From contig JAIOPP010000055.1 of NCBI GenBank assembly GCA_021413845.1, positions 1 through 47,063 of the forward strand: a DNA stretch of 47,063 bases, given 5' to 3'. Position 1 is the first letter of the stretch. The number at the start of each line of letters is the position of its first letter. Origin of the DNA: Planctomycetia bacterium (GTDB taxonomy: Bacteria > Planctomycetota > Planctomycetia > Pirellulales > PNKZ01). The translations under genes and the position numbers were made by a program. Below are positions 18,521 to 26,966 of the stretch, piece by piece. Under the pieces are notes generated by a model, which made no database searches, had not been told where the DNA came from, and was given only the letters and a program-made list of their open reading frames with translations.

Positions 18521-19450
18521 TTATTTCCACAGCCCCGCGAACTCCCGATGCGGCTTGCCTGCTTCGTAGAGCCTGAGGCGCGTGGTTTGGGCTTGGCGCG
18601 ACGATGTCGGCGCGAGCGCGACGCACTTGCGTTGATACTCGACCGCCTTCTCGAAATCGCCCGACTCGGCATACGCCGCGGCCAGAGTGCCGAGGCGGTT
18701 ATGGGCTTTCCAGCCGCAGAGCTCGCAAGCTAGGGTGGCGTCTTTCACGGCTTGCGCTCCGTTGCGATAGGTCTCGGTGGGGCACGTCGCCAGCAGCCAA
18801 GCGCGGTCGTTGTTCAGCGCGCCGTCGTTGGGGTAGAGCCGTGCAGCGACGTTGTAGTCGGAGATCGCTTCGCCGTATTTCTTCATCTCGATGTAGACTC
18901 CGGCGCGCAGCCGGTAGGCTTGATGATCGAGTGGGTCTAAGCGAAGCACTTCGGCGTAGTCGGCCAAGGCTCCTTCGTAGTCGCGCTTGCGGGTGCGCAC
19001 TGCGGCGCGGGCCGCGAAGTTCGCCGTCTTCGTCGGAGCGGCGGCGATGGCCGCGGTGTAGTCGTCGAGGGCGCTGTCCCATTTCTCTTGCGCCTGCCAG
19101 GCGCGACCTCGGCCGTAGAGGGCTTCGGCGTCGGTCGGGTTCTCTTGGAGCCGTGCGGAGAAGTGCTTCACTGCGCCGGCGAGCGGCACGACATCGGCCT
19201 TGTCGATCCAACCGGCGGCGAGGCAATTGACCCAGAGCTTGTCTTTCTCGATCCCCCCGACGACGACCGTGTTGCCGACGTCGATGGTCGCCACGACACG
19301 CTCGCCCGAGACGAGGTCGACCTGATGCGTGACGGCAACGACGTCGCCGATCTTCTGGGCTTGGACCTGCGGCGAAGGGAATGTGGAAAAAAACAAAGCG
19401 GCCGCGAGGGCCCCTAAGCAGCGGCCGATTGTGCGGGTTGTTAGGTGCAT
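18521..19450 (-). CDS. Exported TPR protein with SH3-like N-terminal domain
   Basis: The start MHLTTRTIGR has an AAGGAAG ribosome site and a signal peptide ending QVQAQ, giving 309 residues. Residues about 32-88 (IGDVVAVTHQVDL ... LWVNCLAAGWIDKADVVPL) resemble a bacterial SH3-like domain. TPR units follow, with clear ones at ALYGRGRAWQAQEKWDSAL, RLDPLDHQAYRLRAGVYIEM and LAAAYAESGDFEKAVEYQ (the last near 270). Two cysteines in CELCGWK lie near the C-terminal repeats. Such secreted TPR proteins are common in planctomycetes and bind unknown envelope partners. The gene is divergent from the barrel protein gene across a 302-base gap. Confidence 0.85.
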   Translation of the reverse strand: MHLTTRTIGRCLGALAAALFFSTFPSPQVQAQKIGDVVAVTHQVDLVSGERVVATIDVGNTVVVGGIEKDKLWVNCLAAGWIDKADVVPLAGAVKHFSARLQENPTDAEALYGRGRAWQAQEKWDSALDDYTAAIAAAPTKTANFAARAAVRTRKRDYEGALADYAEVLRLDPLDHQAYRLRAGVYIEMKKYGEAISDYNVAARLYPNDGALNNDRAWLLATCPTETYRNGAQAVKDATLACELCGWKAHNRLGTLAAAYAESGDFEKAVEYQRKCVALAPTSSRQAQTTRLRLYEAGKPHREFAGLWK

Positions 19451-19752
19451 AGTGAATCTTCCTTGTGTGCGGAAACTGTGTGGATCGGGGTGGGAAAACA
19501 TCTCCGTGCGTATCGAATTTGCCGACGACCGGCTGCGTACGGTTGCGCACGCAAAGGGTCGTGCGGCGTGCTTAAAACAACGCTTATCACGTTCGTTCCG
19601 GTTTTTTCAGCCCACACGTTCGTGGTACAGCAGTCGTTCGGCTTGCTCCGAAGAAAAGCTAAGCGACGGCTATACGGAGAGGCCGCTTCGCTCCGAACAT
19701 TCTTCGAGTAACGGTCTTGTTCACGAAGCCTAGTAACGGCAAGGAAGCTTTC
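19451..19752. other. Divergent intergenic region
   Basis: This gap of 302 bases separates the TPR gene (minus) from the barrel protein gene (plus) and must hold both promoters. Visible details are AAGGAA ribosome sites at both ends and a direct repeat AGTAACGG 24 bases apart just before the barrel gene. I could not pick out a convincing -35/-10 pair. No other gene is evident. Confidence 0.45.
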
Positions 19753-21036
19753 ATGCGATCTTTTTGGAAACTGACGTTGGCGACGTTGGTGACTCTGGTT
19801 CCCGTCGCTCCCACGTGGGGCGACGTGTTGGGAGAAGAGCTCATTCCCCGCTCCGGCGTCGAATACGCCCAGTCGGAAGAAATCGAGATGAAGCTCTTCT
19901 CCGACGAAGCGCTGCGCGAGTCGCTCGACGCTTCGCTCGTGCCGAGCGAAATCAACGACGAGCCCTCGCCGTTTCAACTCGTGCAACGGGAAGAGCCGTT
20001 TGCCGGGACGACGCCGGAAGAGCAAGTCTTGCGGCAACGGGTGCGCCAAGCCGAGCAACAACAAGGAAGCGCTTACACACCGCGCGCCTACTCCTACAAC
20101 CAGCCCGGCTACACCGGCTCGAACAGCTTGCTGCCCGGCTACGGCGGCTATAGCTACGGCGGCTTCTCGACCGGCTACAACAGCCGCAAGCGGTTGAACG
20201 TCTCGGTTTCGCAGACCGCCGACTACGTGACGAACCTGTCGCTGCCGTTGGCGTTGACGCCGTTCAACGTGCCGGTTCGCAAGAACGACGCCCAGTTCCA
20301 AAGCAACGTCTTCGCGCAATATCGGGTCTATAGCGACGACGTGCAAAGCATCACGACCGGCTTTAACTTCTACCAGAGCTTGCATTCGAGCGTCGAACAG
20401 TTGGACCTGACGGCCTACACGTCGCTCACGCAGTACACGCGGAAATTGACCGATCGGCTGACCGCTTACTCGTACTACAACTACACGTATTACTTGCTCG
20501 ACCACGACAAGTTCCTCAGCGCGAACAACTACGGCGGCGGGTTTGCCTTTCAGAAGAACCGGTGTGTGAACTGGATCTTCAACATGAACTTGGCGAACAA
20601 CGGCTACTACATCGCTCCGGCTCAAGACTCCGATACCACGGTCGCTCAGTTGCAGCGTTATAAATACTTCGGGCGCGATCTCACGCAGTATTGGTTCGGT
20701 GGTTACGCCTATGGGTACAACAACGCCGTGTACAACGGTTTTAGCTATAGCCTGCACAACTTCTTCCTCGGTGCAGGCAAGAGCTTCGGCTGCAACCTCC
20801 GCAATCAGGCCCTCGTCTACGGTTCCTACGGTTACTATGGCTTCAAAGGCCCCGACTTCCAAACCGGCACCATTCGCCAGGACAGCATCTACACGCTGAC
20901 TACCCGCTTGGCGCGCAACATCGGTCCTCACTCCACGCTCTTCGCTCAATACACCTTCTTCAGCAGCGACTCGAACGTGGCTCGTCAGAACTTCGATAGC
21001 CATTTGGTTTCGGTGGGCGGTCTACTTTATTGGTAG
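19753..21036 (+). CDS. Predicted outer-membrane beta-barrel protein
   Basis: The start MRSFWKLTLATLVTL has an AAGGAA site and gives 427 residues with a signal peptide ending near PTWGD. Residues 20-90 are acidic and precede a coil with QRVRQAEQQQG. A Tyr/Gly-rich linker follows (YSYNQPGYTGSNSLLPGYGG, about 113-135). From about 145 to the C-terminus, short amphipathic strands rich in Tyr, Asn, Phe and Gln alternate, ending in LVSVGGLLYW, a terminal aromatic strand typical of barrels inserted by the BAM machinery. It could be a porin-like or structural barrel; no TonB box or plug is visible. It converges on the PDZ/glycine-rich gene and shares a hairpin with it at the 3' end. Confidence 0.78.
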   Translation: MRSFWKLTLATLVTLVPVAPTWGDVLGEELIPRSGVEYAQSEEIEMKLFSDEALRESLDASLVPSEINDEPSPFQLVQREEPFAGTTPEEQVLRQRVRQAEQQQGSAYTPRAYSYNQPGYTGSNSLLPGYGGYSYGGFSTGYNSRKRLNVSVSQTADYVTNLSLPLALTPFNVPVRKNDAQFQSNVFAQYRVYSDDVQSITTGFNFYQSLHSSVEQLDLTAYTSLTQYTRKLTDRLTAYSYYNYTYYLLDHDKFLSANNYGGGFAFQKNRCVNWIFNMNLANNGYYIAPAQDSDTTVAQLQRYKYFGRDLTQYWFGGYAYGYNNAVYNGFSYSLHNFFLGAGKSFGCNLRNQALVYGSYGYYGFKGPDFQTGTIRQDSIYTLTTRLARNIGPHSTLFAQYTFFSSDSNVARQNFDSHLVSVGGLLYW

Positions 21037-21054
21037 CCCTCACGCAGTCTCGTG

Positions 21055-21094
21055 AAAGTTCGGCGGCCCGTTATTGGGCGGGCTGCCGAACTTT
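21055..21094. terminator. Bidirectional terminator-like hairpin between convergent genes
   Basis: Arms of 16 bases (21055-21070 and 21079-21094) pair with a single G-T mismatch around an 8-base loop. The hairpin lies 18 bases after the barrel gene stop. Its right arm is also the last codons of the facing PDZ gene, whose TAA stop falls in the loop. Confidence 0.75.
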
Positions 21095-24000
21095 CCACAA
21101 GATGCTCCGTGCATCGCCGTCGCGCGTGGCGACGAGATGCACTTGATCGGACGCCGGTGCGGTGCCGCTCAGCACGCGAGCGGCGTCCGTGAGGGAGTCG
21201 AGCTTCTTACCGTTGAGGTAGGAAACCTTGTCACCCGCACGAAGACCCGCCGCATACGCTTCGCTCCCGCGATCGACGCGAGCCACTTCGAGCCCCTTGC
21301 CGAGCACGACGATCGGTCGTGCTTGAGCTATCTGGTGCAAGCCGGCCGACGGCGAGATTTGGCCGAAGTGCCAGATGATCGTCGCTTGTCGACCGTCGCG
21401 ATCGACGATCGCCGTGACTTCATCGCCGATCTTCATTCCCTTGGCGAACGTGGTCAGCGCCGCACGGTCGGCGAACGTCTTCCCGTTCAGCGAACGAAGC
21501 TTGTCTTCGCGTCGCAGGCCGGCCGCGAAGGCCGCATCGGTCGGGCAGACGTGAATGAGCTTCATCTCTTGCCCGGCGATGAAGCCGAGCGACTCTTGCG
21601 CTGCGAGATCGGCATCGCTGAAATCTTTGATCGACTCCGAGAAGATTCCATCGACATCGACGCCGTAGACGACGTCCTTCGAGAGGAGCCCGCCGAGTTC
21701 GACGGCCAAGCTCACCGGTTCGTCCTTACGCATCACCGTCATCTGCACGAGCTCAAGCGGAGTGCGCTGGCCCATGTAGGCCAAGAACTCTTCGTGGTTG
21801 GCGAACTGCTGTTGGTCGATCGCGAGGATCTTATCTCCCTTGAGCACGCCGGCGACTTCCGCCGGCCCATGCTCGCAAACATGCGCGATCAAGAGCGTGT
21901 CGTCCTCGAACATCACCCCTAAGAACGCCGGACCTTGTTCGCCGTAGAGGCCGAGCGAAGCGGCGTAGAAGCCGGGATATCCGGCGCCGAAGCCTTGAGC
22001 TCCGCTCGTGAACGCGCCCCCCGAGCTGCCGAGCGAACCGCCGGACCCACCGGAGCCGCCCGGGTTCGTCGTGCCTGGCGTCGTCGGGTTCGTCGGATTG
22101 GTTGGTGTCGTCGGCGTGGTCGGAGTCGTCGTGACCGTCGGAACGACGATCCCGCCGGTTCCGCCGCCGTTGGGTGTGGTCCCGCCGCCGCCGATCACGA
22201 CCGGTGTCCCTGGCGTGCCACCGTTGCCGCCGCCGGGAATGACGATCCCGCCCGCGCCGGTGCCGGTCGGGTTGCCGCCGGTGCCGCCGATCGTGGTGTT
22301 ACCGCCCCCCGTGTTTCCACCGGTGCCGTTACCGCCGTTTGCATTCGTGCCGGGCAACACGATGCCGCCCGCTCCGTTGCCGCCAGGGCCGGTGCTCGGC
22401 GTGCCGCCGGTTCCGCCGATCAGCGTGTTGCCGCCGCCGGTGTTCCCATTGCCGCCGGTGTTACCACCGGTGCCGCCTCCCGTGCCGCTTCCGTTACCGC
22501 TGTTCGGGCCTGGGATCGCGATGCCGCCGGCGCCGTTCCCGCCCGTGTTTCCGCCGGTTCCGCCGATCAAAGTGTTCGGGCTCGTCGTCGGGTCGCCGGT
22601 CGGAGTTCCGCCGGTGCCGTTGCCGGGAGTCGAGCCTGGGCCGGTGCCCGTGCCCGTGCCGCCGCCGGTTCCGCTGCCGCCCGGGATCGAGATGCCGCCG
22701 TTGCCGCTGCTGGCCGAGTTGCCGCCGCCGCCACCGACGGTCGACGTTCCGCCACCCGTGTTGCCGCTTCCGCCTGGAACCACGACTCCGCCGCCACCGT
22801 AGTTGCCGCCGCCGCCGAGCGTCGTCGCTCCGTCACGGCTCGGGCTGGTCCCGCCGTTCGATCCGCCGCCGTATCCGCTACCGCCCCCTCCGGCCACGAC
22901 ACCGGCCGGATTGCTCCCTTGGCCGAGCGCGAGTTGCACGGCCGGAGTCGGCTCGACGCCGAAGTTGCCGATCGGTGTGTTGGCTCCCGTGAGGAGCACT
23001 CCGCCCCCGGCATCGGCAGTCGTGCCGATGAGGCTTCCGCCGCCGAGAATGTTGCCGCTGGTAAACCCACCAAGGAGCAAGCCCGCCCCGACTCCGGTAC
23101 GCGCGTTGATATCGCCGAGCGGCGAGTTATTGAGTCCGACTCCGGTGCCATCGCCCAGGCCGACGGCCGGCGTCAACGGCGAACCGTTGCCCGAGAATCC
23201 GCCGAGCAAGGCCCCGACGCCGAGGCCTGTCCCTGCGTCGACATTGCCGACCGGTGTGTTATTCAGTACCGCACCCACTCCGCCGCCGGTGCCGACACCG
23301 GTCAGCTTCGCGCTGTTTCCACCCGGGGTTCCGAGCCCGCCTAGTAAGGCTCCCGCTCCGGCACCGCCGCCGAGGCCGAGATCGCCGACCGGTGTGCTCT
23401 TATCCAACGCACCACCGCCCGCACCCGTGCCCAAAGCCAAGCCGCCCCCTGGGCGGGTCGCGGTCGGCACGTTGCCGAGCAACGCGCCTGCGCCTGCTCC
23501 GAGGCCGGTGCTGGCGTTGCCGAGCTTCTGGTTATCGAGTGCCGCGCCTAAGCCGCCGCCGGTGCCGAGCGCCGTGATGTTGTCTGCGGTGCCGAGCGTG
23601 CGCAGATCGGTTTGCAACAAGCCTGCGCCGAGTCCGGTTCCCGCTGCGGCATTGCCGACGGGCGTATTGTTCAAGACCGTGCCGAGTCCGCCGCCTGCTC
23701 CGGCCGCGGAGTTGTCGTTTGATTTGTTGCCCGGCAAGCCGCCGAGCAAGGCTCCGACGCCGACGCCGCTTCCGGCACCGCCGTCGCCGACAGGCGTGTT
23801 GTTCAACAAAGCACCGACCCCGCCCCCGGTTCCCAATGCCGCGGCGTTGTTATCGGTGCCGGGAAACTTTCCGATCACGGTTCCCAAGCCTGCGCCGGGA
23901 GCCGCACCCACGTCGCCAACCACGGCATTGTGCAGGCCCGTGCCGCCGTTCACGCCGGCCGCGCCGACGATCGCATTCGGCACATTCGTCGGCTGCATCA

Positions 24001-25009
24001 CCACGTTCGTCGGGTTGCCCCCGCGGAGCACGGTGAAGTCGAGCGGCTTGCCGAGTTGCAACGCGGCCAAGGCCGTGGCGAGGGCGTCTTTCGAAGCGAC
24101 CGCGAGGCCGCCGACGGAAAGAATGATATCGCCGGCTTGCAGCCCGGCACCGGCCGCGGCACCCGTCGGATCGACGCCGTCGATCTCGAGGCCGTTCAAC
24201 ACCGTCAGGCCGGCGAGCACCTTCAACACGGAGTCGGCCGGCGAAATCACAAGCGCCGGATCGACTAAGTTGCCCGGGCTCAGCGTGCTCGGCGATGTGG
24301 CCGAAGCGAGCGTGTTGCCTAAGCGAACCAGCACGTCGCGCGTCGTGCCGGCGCGAGTGAGCGTTACGAGCACATCTTCATTCGGGCTCCGTGTGGCGAG
24401 CGCCTTCACGATATCGGCCCGGGTGAGAATTCGTTGACCGTCGATCGCGCTGACGACATCGCCGACGCGGAAGCCCGGCAGCAGGCCGACGCCCCGAGCG
24501 GAGCGGAGCACTTGGAGCGACGGGCCGAGATTCAAGCCGAGATCGGCTCGCTCTCGTACTAGCGCACCGGCGCGAACTACCAAGCGTCCATCCGGCCCGC
24601 GACCGATGATATTCGCCCCGCCGAAGCCGACTCCGGCCGAGTTGATCCCAATCCCGCCGACGCCGCCGATTCCTCCCGGAGTGATCCCGATCCCGCCGGG
24701 CCCGACCCCGACTCCGATGCCGCCGCCGATTCCTCCGATGTTCCCGATTCCGGCCCCGATCCCACCGCCGCCGATACCGACTCCGATCCCACCTGGGCCG
24801 CCGATGCCGGCTCCGATCCCACCGCCGCCGATTCCTACGCCGATGCCGCTAGGCCCGCCGACGCCGACCCCGATGCCTCCGCCCCCGGCGCCGATGCTGA
24901 TGCCGCCGATGGCGATCTGCGCCTGAGCCCAACTGGGAAACAGAAATATCAACGCCAGAGAAGCGACGGTCGTGGCGCGGAGGAGACGCGCAGATTTAAA
25001 GGAGCACAT
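21071..25009 (-). CDS. Secreted glycine-rich protein with five PDZ-like domains
   Basis: The start MCSFKSARLL gives 1312 residues with a signal peptide ending AQA. Residues 32-140 are nearly pure Gly/Ile/Val repeats (GIGVGIGGGGIGAGIGG). Two PDZ-like domains follow at about 160-225 (GFRVGDVVSAIDGQ) and 260-330 (GLQAGDIILSVGG). A long repeat zone (about 340-1000) comes next: first units of about 35-45 residues such as GVGAVLNNTPVGN plus GVGALLGG, then Gly/Thr/Asn/Pro-rich sequence. Three more PDZ-like domains lie at about 1020-1110 (GVLKGDKILAIDQQ), 1125-1205 (GLRREDKLRSLNGK) and 1220-1312 (GLRAGDKVSYLNGK). No protease domain is present, so this is not an HtrA protein. PDZ domains bind peptide tails, which suggests an extracellular or periplasmic scaffold. 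The start at 25009 is favoured over 25090 because the signal peptide begins there. Confidence 0.85.
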   Translation of the reverse strand: MCSFKSARLLRATTVASLALIFLFPSWAQAQIAIGGISIGAGGGGIGVGVGGPSGIGVGIGGGGIGAGIGGPGGIGVGIGGGGIGAGIGNIGGIGGGIGVGVGPGGIGITPGGIGGVGGIGINSAGVGFGGANIIGRGPDGRLVVRAGALVRERADLGLNLGPSLQVLRSARGVGLLPGFRVGDVVSAIDGQRILTRADIVKALATRSPNEDVLVTLTRAGTTRDVLVRLGNTLASATSPSTLSPGNLVDPALVISPADSVLKVLAGLTVLNGLEIDGVDPTGAAAGAGLQAGDIILSVGGLAVASKDALATALAALQLGKPLDFTVLRGGNPTNVVMQPTNVPNAIVGAAGVNGGTGLHNAVVGDVGAAPGAGLGTVIGKFPGTDNNAAALGTGGGVGALLNNTPVGDGGAGSGVGVGALLGGLPGNKSNDNSAAGAGGGLGTVLNNTPVGNAAAGTGLGAGLLQTDLRTLGTADNITALGTGGGLGAALDNQKLGNASTGLGAGAGALLGNVPTATRPGGGLALGTGAGGGALDKSTPVGDLGLGGGAGAGALLGGLGTPGGNSAKLTGVGTGGGVGAVLNNTPVGNVDAGTGLGVGALLGGFSGNGSPLTPAVGLGDGTGVGLNNSPLGDINARTGVGAGLLLGGFTSGNILGGGSLIGTTADAGGGVLLTGANTPIGNFGVEPTPAVQLALGQGSNPAGVVAGGGGSGYGGGSNGGTSPSRDGATTLGGGGNYGGGGVVVPGGSGNTGGGTSTVGGGGGNSASSGNGGISIPGGSGTGGGTGTGTGPGSTPGNGTGGTPTGDPTTSPNTLIGGTGGNTGGNGAGGIAIPGPNSGNGSGTGGGTGGNTGGNGNTGGGNTLIGGTGGTPSTGPGGNGAGGIVLPGTNANGGNGTGGNTGGGNTTIGGTGGNPTGTGAGGIVIPGGGNGGTPGTPVVIGGGGTTPNGGGTGGIVVPTVTTTPTTPTTPTNPTNPTTPGTTNPGGSGGSGGSLGSSGGAFTSGAQGFGAGYPGFYAASLGLYGEQGPAFLGVMFEDDTLLIAHVCEHGPAEVAGVLKGDKILAIDQQQFANHEEFLAYMGQRTPLELVQMTVMRKDEPVSLAVELGGLLSKDVVYGVDVDGIFSESIKDFSDADLAAQESLGFIAGQEMKLIHVCPTDAAFAAGLRREDKLRSLNGKTFADRAALTTFAKGMKIGDEVTAIVDRDGRQATIIWHFGQISPSAGLHQIAQARPIVVLGKGLEVARVDRGSEAYAAGLRAGDKVSYLNGKKLDSLTDAARVLSGTAPASDQVHLVATRDGDARSILWKVRQPAQ
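22010..23960 (-). repeat. Coding repeat zone of the PDZ protein
   Basis: Imperfect in-frame repeats fill this stretch. From about 22900 to 23960 the unit is a NNTPVGD-type turn followed by GAGVGALLGG, with spacing of roughly 35-45 codons. From about 22010 to 22870 it is Gly-Gly-Thr/Asn-rich. This is protein-level repetition, not a CRISPR or transposon array. Confidence 0.7.
24600..24915 (-). repeat. Short-period Gly/Ile coding repeat
   Basis: DNA units of about 9-24 bases encode alternating GIGVGIGG, GGGIGAGIGG and GPGGIG peptides directly after the signal peptide. Such repeats can change length by slippage. Confidence 0.7.
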
Positions 25010-25409
25010 AGAGAGACCTTTCAAACGCCGGGAGAAGGGAGTGGCGCACGAGATGGGGAGTAGGGCTCGGTTCGATAGACTGCTTTGCAACGATTAATTG
25101 CAAGGTGCATACCATTCCGAAAATACCACTCTTTTCCCGTCAGACGGGAAGCCGTAATTCATTCCCGGACATCCATGCGAGCGGGTTTTGAGGACGCCGA
25201 AGCCGGCGAAGATGATGCCAGGCGCCAACCGCTTTTTGGGCGATGTTCAGACGCTTTGGTTGGCGAATGCCCAAACCGGCCCGCTGTGTGAAAATGATTT
25301 ACTCACACCCTGGACGTTGCAATACGGCCCGAGCGGCGGCATCATATCGGGGAGTTCGATCCGTGTATCGCTCCATAAATCCGCCATCTAAGGCAGGGAC
25401 CAAGATTTT
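25010..25409. other. Divergent intergenic region with two palindromes
   Basis: This 400-base gap lies between the PDZ gene (minus) and the membrane protein gene (plus). It contains TTGCAA-N7-TTGCAA (25085-25103) and the perfect palindrome TTCCCGTC-A-GACGGGAA (25134-25150), plus a spaced inverted repeat TTTGGGC/GCCCAAA (25235-25275). Both short palindromes have operator-like size. No gene is seen. Confidence 0.5.
25134..25150. promoter_or_regulatory. Operator-like perfect palindrome
   Basis: TTCCCGTC and GACGGGAA flank a single A. A second palindrome (TTGCAA-N7-TTGCAA) lies about 30 bases away, nearer the PDZ gene. The size and position fit a dimeric regulator site, but no regulator is identified. 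Confidence 0.35.
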
Positions 25410-26195
25410 ATGCGTTACCAAGTACAGAAGCTCGGCATCGGCGGCATTCTCGACCAAGCGATCCACGTCTTCAAAGACAATTTCGTCCTGCTGTTCAGCA
25501 TTTACGCGGTCACGCTGCTTCCCATTACACTCATCGTAGGTTTCGTACAACTCTCGCTCGGGCTCGATGTCCAAGCACTTCAGAAACTCCCGCCGGAGGA
25601 GCAACTCGGCATTTTGACGACGTTGTTTTTGCCGCTACTGGTGTCGATTCCCTTATATCTGCTCGCGTATCCTCTTTGGAACGCGGCGACGGTTCACGGC
25701 ATCGCCTCGATGTATGTTTCCCGGCCGACGACGCTCGGCGAGTGTATTAAGTCGGGCCTAAAGCGCTGGTTTCCCCTGGTCGGAACTCTCTTCCTGACGG
25801 GCCTCGCCGTCGCGCTCGGCATCCTGTTGCTCGTCATTCCCGGGCTCATCTTCTCCTTCTGGTTTGCGCTCGCGCAACCGGTCGCCATCCTCGAGGGAAC
25901 CAGCGGCGGCACCGCCATGGGCCGCAGCAAGCAACTCATGAAAGGAAACATCCTTAAGCTATTCATCGTGTTCCTCGTCGTCGGGGTGATTAATCTCGGA
26001 GTCGGCATGATCGGGGGATTGGTCACGCAGCCGTTCGTCAGCCTGATCGTGCAAGCGGTCCTCTCCGGCGTGACGCAAATTTTAGGCGCGGCGGTGCTTG
26101 TCGTGTTCTACTTCTCCGCGCGCTGCGAGCATGAAAACTTCGATCTGCAAATGCTGGCCGCTTCGGTCGACGACGAGGCCCCGGCCGGTCGCTAA
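25410..26195 (+). CDS. Integral membrane protein, DUF975/GlpQ-membrane-like
   Basis: This is a 261-residue protein with about six membrane segments. The opening 'GIGGILDQAIHVFKDNF' followed by hydrophobic helices is typical of the large group of six-helix proteins related to the membrane domain of glycerophosphodiester phosphodiesterases and to DUF975. A loop with ILEGTSGGTAMGRSKQLMKGN (around 165-187) carries the conserved 'A..RS..L.KGN' pattern of that group. It has no catalytic domain. It stands first in a cluster with DUF4129, DUF4350, MoxR and DUF58 genes, though a strong hairpin separates it from them. The role is unknown; such proteins often accompany membrane-remodelling clusters. Confidence 0.75.
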   Translation: MRYQVQKLGIGGILDQAIHVFKDNFVLLFSIYAVTLLPITLIVGFVQLSLGLDVQALQKLPPEEQLGILTTLFLPLLVSIPLYLLAYPLWNAATVHGIASMYVSRPTTLGECIKSGLKRWFPLVGTLFLTGLAVALGILLLVIPGLIFSFWFALAQPVAILEGTSGGTAMGRSKQLMKGNILKLFIVFLVVGVINLGVGMIGGLVTQPFVSLIVQAVLSGVTQILGAAVLVVFYFSARCEHENFDLQMLAASVDDEAPAGR

Positions 26196-26218
26196 CTCCG
26201 AGCAGCTCGCCACTTTCG

Positions 26219-26244
26219 CCGCCCGACGGTTTCGCGTCGGGCGG
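26219..26244 (+). terminator. Strong hairpin after the first cluster gene
   Basis: A perfect 10-bp stem (CCGCCCGACG/CGTCGGGCGG) with a 6-base loop begins 24 bases after the stop codon. No good T-run follows, so it may act as a partial terminator or attenuator before the DUF4129 gene at 26298. Confidence 0.65.
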
Positions 26245-26297
26245 CGGTTTCCTCGTCGTTCCTCTCCGCAGCACTTCGCAAGATCGGGCAACACTCC

Positions 26298-26966
26298 GTG
26301 GAACGATTCGCCCTAGCGGCGCATGCTCCGAGCGAAGTCCGCGCGAAGGCGGCGGAGATCGTCGCTCGCGACGAATACAAGCTCGAAGCGGTGAAGGGGG
26401 ATGCGACGTGGCACCTCGACATCCTGAGCGAGCTCATCTATTGGATCCTCAAGCCGTTTCGCTGGATCTTCAGCCTCACCGAAGGGCTGCCCGAGGCGCT
26501 GCGCTGGGTCATCGTCATCGTGCTCGGCGTGCTGCTGCTGCTGATCACATCGCATATCGTCTATTCGATCTTCCAATCGCTCGACAACCGCAAGCGCGTC
26601 GCGAGCCTCACGGATAAAAATGCGCATCGCCGCCTCGACCCGCGCAAGCTCGAAGGGCTCGCCGACGAAGCGGCCGCGCAGCGCGACTTCATCACCGCCG
26701 TTCGGCTGTTGTTCCGAGCCGGCGTGTTGCGCCTCGAGCAGCAGGAGAACAAGCCCCATCGCCCTGGCACGACGAACCGCGAGCTGTTGCGACGTTATCA
26801 GAAGCAACCTGCGCTCGGAGACCTGCTCCGGCTGTTCGTCGACATGATCGATCGGAAATGGTACGGCGATGAAGTCTGCACCGACGGCGACTACGCCGCT
26901 TGCCGCTCTGCGCACGACGATCTCTGCCGCCTGACCCGAAGGAAGCCCGATGTTCACGGTGCGTAG
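26298..26966 (+). CDS. DUF4129 membrane protein
   Basis: It starts at GTG and has 222 residues. One strong membrane segment (about 74-95, WVIVIVLGVLLLLITSHIVYS) is followed by a cytosolic domain (about 100-222). The domain has the family's helical pattern, AAAQRDFITAVRLLFRAGVLRLEQ then TNRELLRRYQ, and an aromatic MIDRKWYGD stretch near the end. DUF4129 proteins usually sit with MoxR ATPases, DUF58 proteins and DUF4350 proteins, and occur fused to transglutaminase-like domains elsewhere. Here the stop lies 17 bases inside the next gene, so translation is coupled. It is probably a membrane partner of the MoxR system. Confidence 0.75.
   Translation: MERFALAAHAPSEVRAKAAEIVARDEYKLEAVKGDATWHLDILSELIYWILKPFRWIFSLTEGLPEALRWVIVIVLGVLLLLITSHIVYSIFQSLDNRKRVASLTDKNAHRRLDPRKLEGLADEAAAQRDFITAVRLLFRAGVLRLEQQENKPHRPGTTNRELLRRYQKQPALGDLLRLFVDMIDRKWYGDEVCTDGDYAACRSAHDDLCRLTRRKPDVHGA

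Noticed and set aside
19441-21003. Open frame of 520 codons on the minus strand opposite the barrel protein
   Set aside because: The plus frame has a signal peptide, ribosome site and C-terminal aromatic strand; the minus frame is Val/Arg/Glu-rich without features.
22010-23960. CRISPR-like or transposon-like regular repeats
   Set aside because: The repeats are imperfect, in frame and encode Gly-rich peptides in one continuous protein; no conserved direct repeat with unique spacers is present.
22803-24437. Proline-rich collagen- or extensin-like protein on the plus strand
   Set aside because: Pro codons here are the reverse complement of the Gly codons of the PDZ protein; the frame lacks a signal peptide and ribosome site.
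21071-25009. HtrA/DegP protease
   Set aside because: PDZ-like domains are present but no trypsin-like domain or catalytic His-Asp-Ser is visible.
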